7,534 nucleotides of DNA from Nitrospira sp. (GTDB lineage Bacteria > Nitrospirota > Nitrospiria > Nitrospirales > Nitrospiraceae), in NCBI GenBank assembly GCA_016873525.1, contig VGXD01000096.1:1-7534 (forward strand), written 5' to 3'. Both the position numbers and the translations under genes were made by a program. Each line of letters starts with the position of its first letter. Position 1 is the stretch's first letter. Of this stretch, positions 6,046 to 7,534 are shown piece after piece. The notes beneath the pieces are model-generated. The model did no database searches. It saw only the letters and a list, made by a program, of their open reading frames with translations, and was not told the origin of the DNA.

Positions 6046-7534
6046 TGATCCACCCTCGCAGATCATCCGGAAGCGTGGCGATGACCATATCGGTGGACGC
6101 GCGGGTCAGAATATCGAGGACCATCCTCGCCCGACCGTCGGGCCATCCTGCTGTATTGAATGCATCGAGGCCGGCACCGGGCGCCCAAGTGCCCGCTTGA
6201 ACATTGTCGATCAAATGACCGTTGCCGCGCAGGTTGCGGACCGCTGTACCCCAAGCCTGATCGGTCCTGGCGACGAATTGCGTCACGCCGCCGGGCAAGG
6301 GATCGGCCTCGTTTCCCACGAGCCGGCGCCATGTGGCGGCTTCCTGCGTCGTGAGATGCGACACCGAGAGCCTTGGCTCAAGCGCAAGAGCAGCGGCAAG
6401 GCGGACTTGCCGAGCCGGGAGCGGACCGGCCATTGCTTTCAGCAGTGCGGCGAGCATCGCGCCCGTCTCGGCGCGTTGATCCTGCATCGGTCGCGCCCAG
6501 GCACCGTCCGGCAGGGTTGTAGGATCGGGGCGGAGGAAGAAATCCAGCGCCTTCGCCACCGCGCGAGCTTTCCGCTTGGTAGGCTTCTTTGCCTTCACTG
6601 GCGCAGCAGTCGCCTCGGCGGCGGCGCGCTCGTGGTTCAGAGCGAGAAGGCGTCGCAGTACTTCTTTCCGCGCGGCGGGACTGATGGTGTAGCGAACGCG
6701 GTCGTTCTCGGGCAGCGTTTCGACTTCTCGGAAGTCATGGCCGAGATCGAGGTCCTGCCAGCCGTAGGCGTCGCGGATGGCGAGGTCGAGTTCGCGGTGG
6801 AGGCGGCGCAGTTCGATGAGGCCCTGATGGCCACGCTCCGCCTCGTCGGCGGGCCTTTTGCTCACCTTGGCGACCAGCGCGACGGAGAGATCGCGAGTGT
6901 GGAAGAGATTGTAGATGTCCGTCAGGCCGAGCCAGAGCGACAGCATCAGCGCCTTGCGCCGTTCGTGGTAGCGCTCGCCGATGTCCGCCAGGGCTGGGTT
7001 GGCCGTCTGCCAAAGACCTGCGGGGAAGGCAAAATTCTCGAAACAATCTGTCGGAGAATAGCGCAGCCGCGTTTCAAGTGCCCCGCTGTATTTGCGCGCC
7101 CAGACGTCATGTAGTGTCGATTGCACAACAGCATATAAGTCCCATCTATCAACGACGAAGACCTTTACACCTTGTGTAAATAAATGGTTGGTTGGCCGCG
7201 AGACAAAATTTAGGTACTTCGCCGTAGCGCAGGCCACAAAGCATCTTTTAATATTTCTAATTGTCTCATAAAGACGAATCCTCGGACGCTCAAATAGCCA
7301 CCAATTCCTGTTCAGGTTTGCATCTGAATTTCCTGTTCTCTCTTGGCTCACCCGATTTATAAGCAGAGAGAATGGTGCCTCGTAAGTTCGGGCCTTCGCT
7401 TCATCCCAGTCTGCAAAGAAAATTGCGCTGCGCTGTGGAGATTGATCTGGAACATCAGTTATTTCGCCACCACTGAGTATAGGGAGTACAACCTCAGAAT
7501 TCTCGAAATTATCATCGATCAGCTTCTGCGCCTC
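6029..7534 (-). CDS. Eco57I/type IIG-like DNA methyltransferase, C-terminal part (5'-partial)
   Basis: The minus-strand frame is open from the window edge to the TGA at 6029-6031, giving 501 visible residues. A GTG at 7351 is an internal Val, since matching protein continues 61 residues upstream. Residues 1-175 look like the target-recognition half of Eco57I/COG1002-type N6-adenine methylases: V-V-L-P-I-L-S-G-G-E-I, P-D-Q-S-P-Q-R, WDEAKARTYEAPFSLLINRV, NWWLFERPR and L-R-Y-S-P-T-D-C-F-E-N-F-A-F-P. Next come helical segments (RRLHRELDLAIRDAYGW, ALNHERAAAEA), a Lys/Arg linker (KAKKPTKRKARAV), and a ~160-residue C-terminal domain containing a winged-helix-like stretch (WGTAVRNLRGNGHLIDN...GTWAPGAG). 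The SAM-binding and NPPY-type motifs are not visible and should lie upstream. GC is about 45% over 7141-7500 but about 70% in blocks sampled further along the gene. The adjacent zinc-hook ATPase suggests a modification-based defence operon. Confidence 0.8.
   Translation of the reverse strand, partial: EAQKLIDDNFENSEVVLPILSGGEITDVPDQSPQRSAIFFADWDEAKARTYEAPFSLLINRVSQERTGNSDANLNRNWWLFERPRIRLYETIRNIKRCFVACATAKYLNFVSRPTNHLFTQGVKVFVVDRWDLYAVVQSTLHDVWARKYSGALETRLRYSPTDCFENFAFPAGLWQTANPALADIGERYHERRKALMLSLWLGLTDIYNLFHTRDLSVALVAKVSKRPADEAERGHQGLIELRRLHRELDLAIRDAYGWQDLDLGHDFREVETLPENDRVRYTISPAARKEVLRRLLALNHERAAAEATAAPVKAKKPTKRKARAVAKALDFFLRPDPTTLPDGAWARPMQDQRAETGAMLAALLKAMAGPLPARQVRLAAALALEPRLSVSHLTTQEAATWRRLVGNEADPLPGGVTQFVARTDQAWGTAVRNLRGNGHLIDNVQAGTWAPGAGLDAFNTAGWPDGRARMVLDILTRASTDMVIATLPDDLRGWINAATA
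6051..6058 (-). promoter_or_regulatory. Ribosome binding site for the ATPase gene
   Basis: On the minus strand GAGGGTGG precedes the ATG at 6045 by 5 bases, inside the last codons of the methyltransferase gene. It decides the start in favour of M-P-R-Q and points to translational coupling. Confidence 0.55.

Noticed and set aside
5257..6048. Plus-strand open frame of 263 codons
   Set aside because: It is antisense to the ATPase gene, whose minus-strand frame carries P-loop, zinc-hook and Walker B motifs; the plus frame has none.
5912..7114. Long plus-strand open frame of 400 codons
   Set aside because: It lies antisense to the methyltransferase and ATPase genes, has a low-complexity Arg/Gly/Ala composition with no motif, and is explained by the high GC and codon pattern of the opposite strand.
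7349..7351. GTG as start codon of the methyltransferase (440 residues)
   Set aside because: The same frame stays open for 61 more codons to the window edge and these encode family-like sequence (P-D-Q-S-P-Q-R, F-F-A-D-W), so the gene continues upstream.
1..7534. CRISPR array, tRNA, rRNA or prophage genes
   Set aside because: I saw no regularly spaced direct repeats, cloverleaf-like sequence, rRNA sequence or phage structural genes.

Overview
The window looks like a piece of a GC-rich alphaproteobacterial replicon, probably Rhizobiales-like. This is inferred from codon use, the type of IS3-family element and the kinase/dehydrogenase pair; no rRNA or tRNA is present to fix taxonomy. It joins two unrelated pieces of gene content across an insertion-sequence scar.

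Left (2-2019, + strand): the C-terminal ~397 residues of an FGGY-family carbohydrate kinase (xylulokinase-like), then after 71 bases a complete 250-residue short-chain dehydrogenase/reductase. They read as one sugar/polyol catabolism operon: the reductase would interconvert a polyol and a ketose and the kinase would phosphorylate the ketose. The substrate cannot be read from the sequence.

Middle (2043-3747): two related IS3-family elements in opposite orientation. A ~200-base remnant (2043-2245, minus) keeps only one end and the last ~39 codons of its transposase. Directly against it lies a full-length but decayed 1502-base copy (2246-3747, plus) with recognisable terminal inverted repeats. 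Its orfB has an in-frame amber codon just before the first catalytic Asp. At the orfA/orfB junction the expected overlapping stop/start appears lost, so orfA runs on into a meaningless tail. No target-site duplication is visible. A 318-base stretch (3748-4065) with no credible gene follows.

Right (4066-7534, minus strand, overlapping genes): the C-terminal 501 residues of an Eco57I/type IIG-like DNA methyltransferase (target-recognition half plus a C-terminal accessory domain; the catalytic half lies beyond the window), followed with a 17-base overlap by a 659-residue Rad50/SMC-like ATPase with a CxxC zinc-hook motif in its coiled coil. The overlap implies co-translation. The pairing is what one expects of a restriction- or phage-defence-type operon, and it does not match any named system that I can assign with confidence. 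GC content falls from about 70% to about 45% inside the methyltransferase frame, across its target-recognition region, which suggests that this part was exchanged by recombination. This operon is the most interesting part of the window; its 5' genes are not visible.
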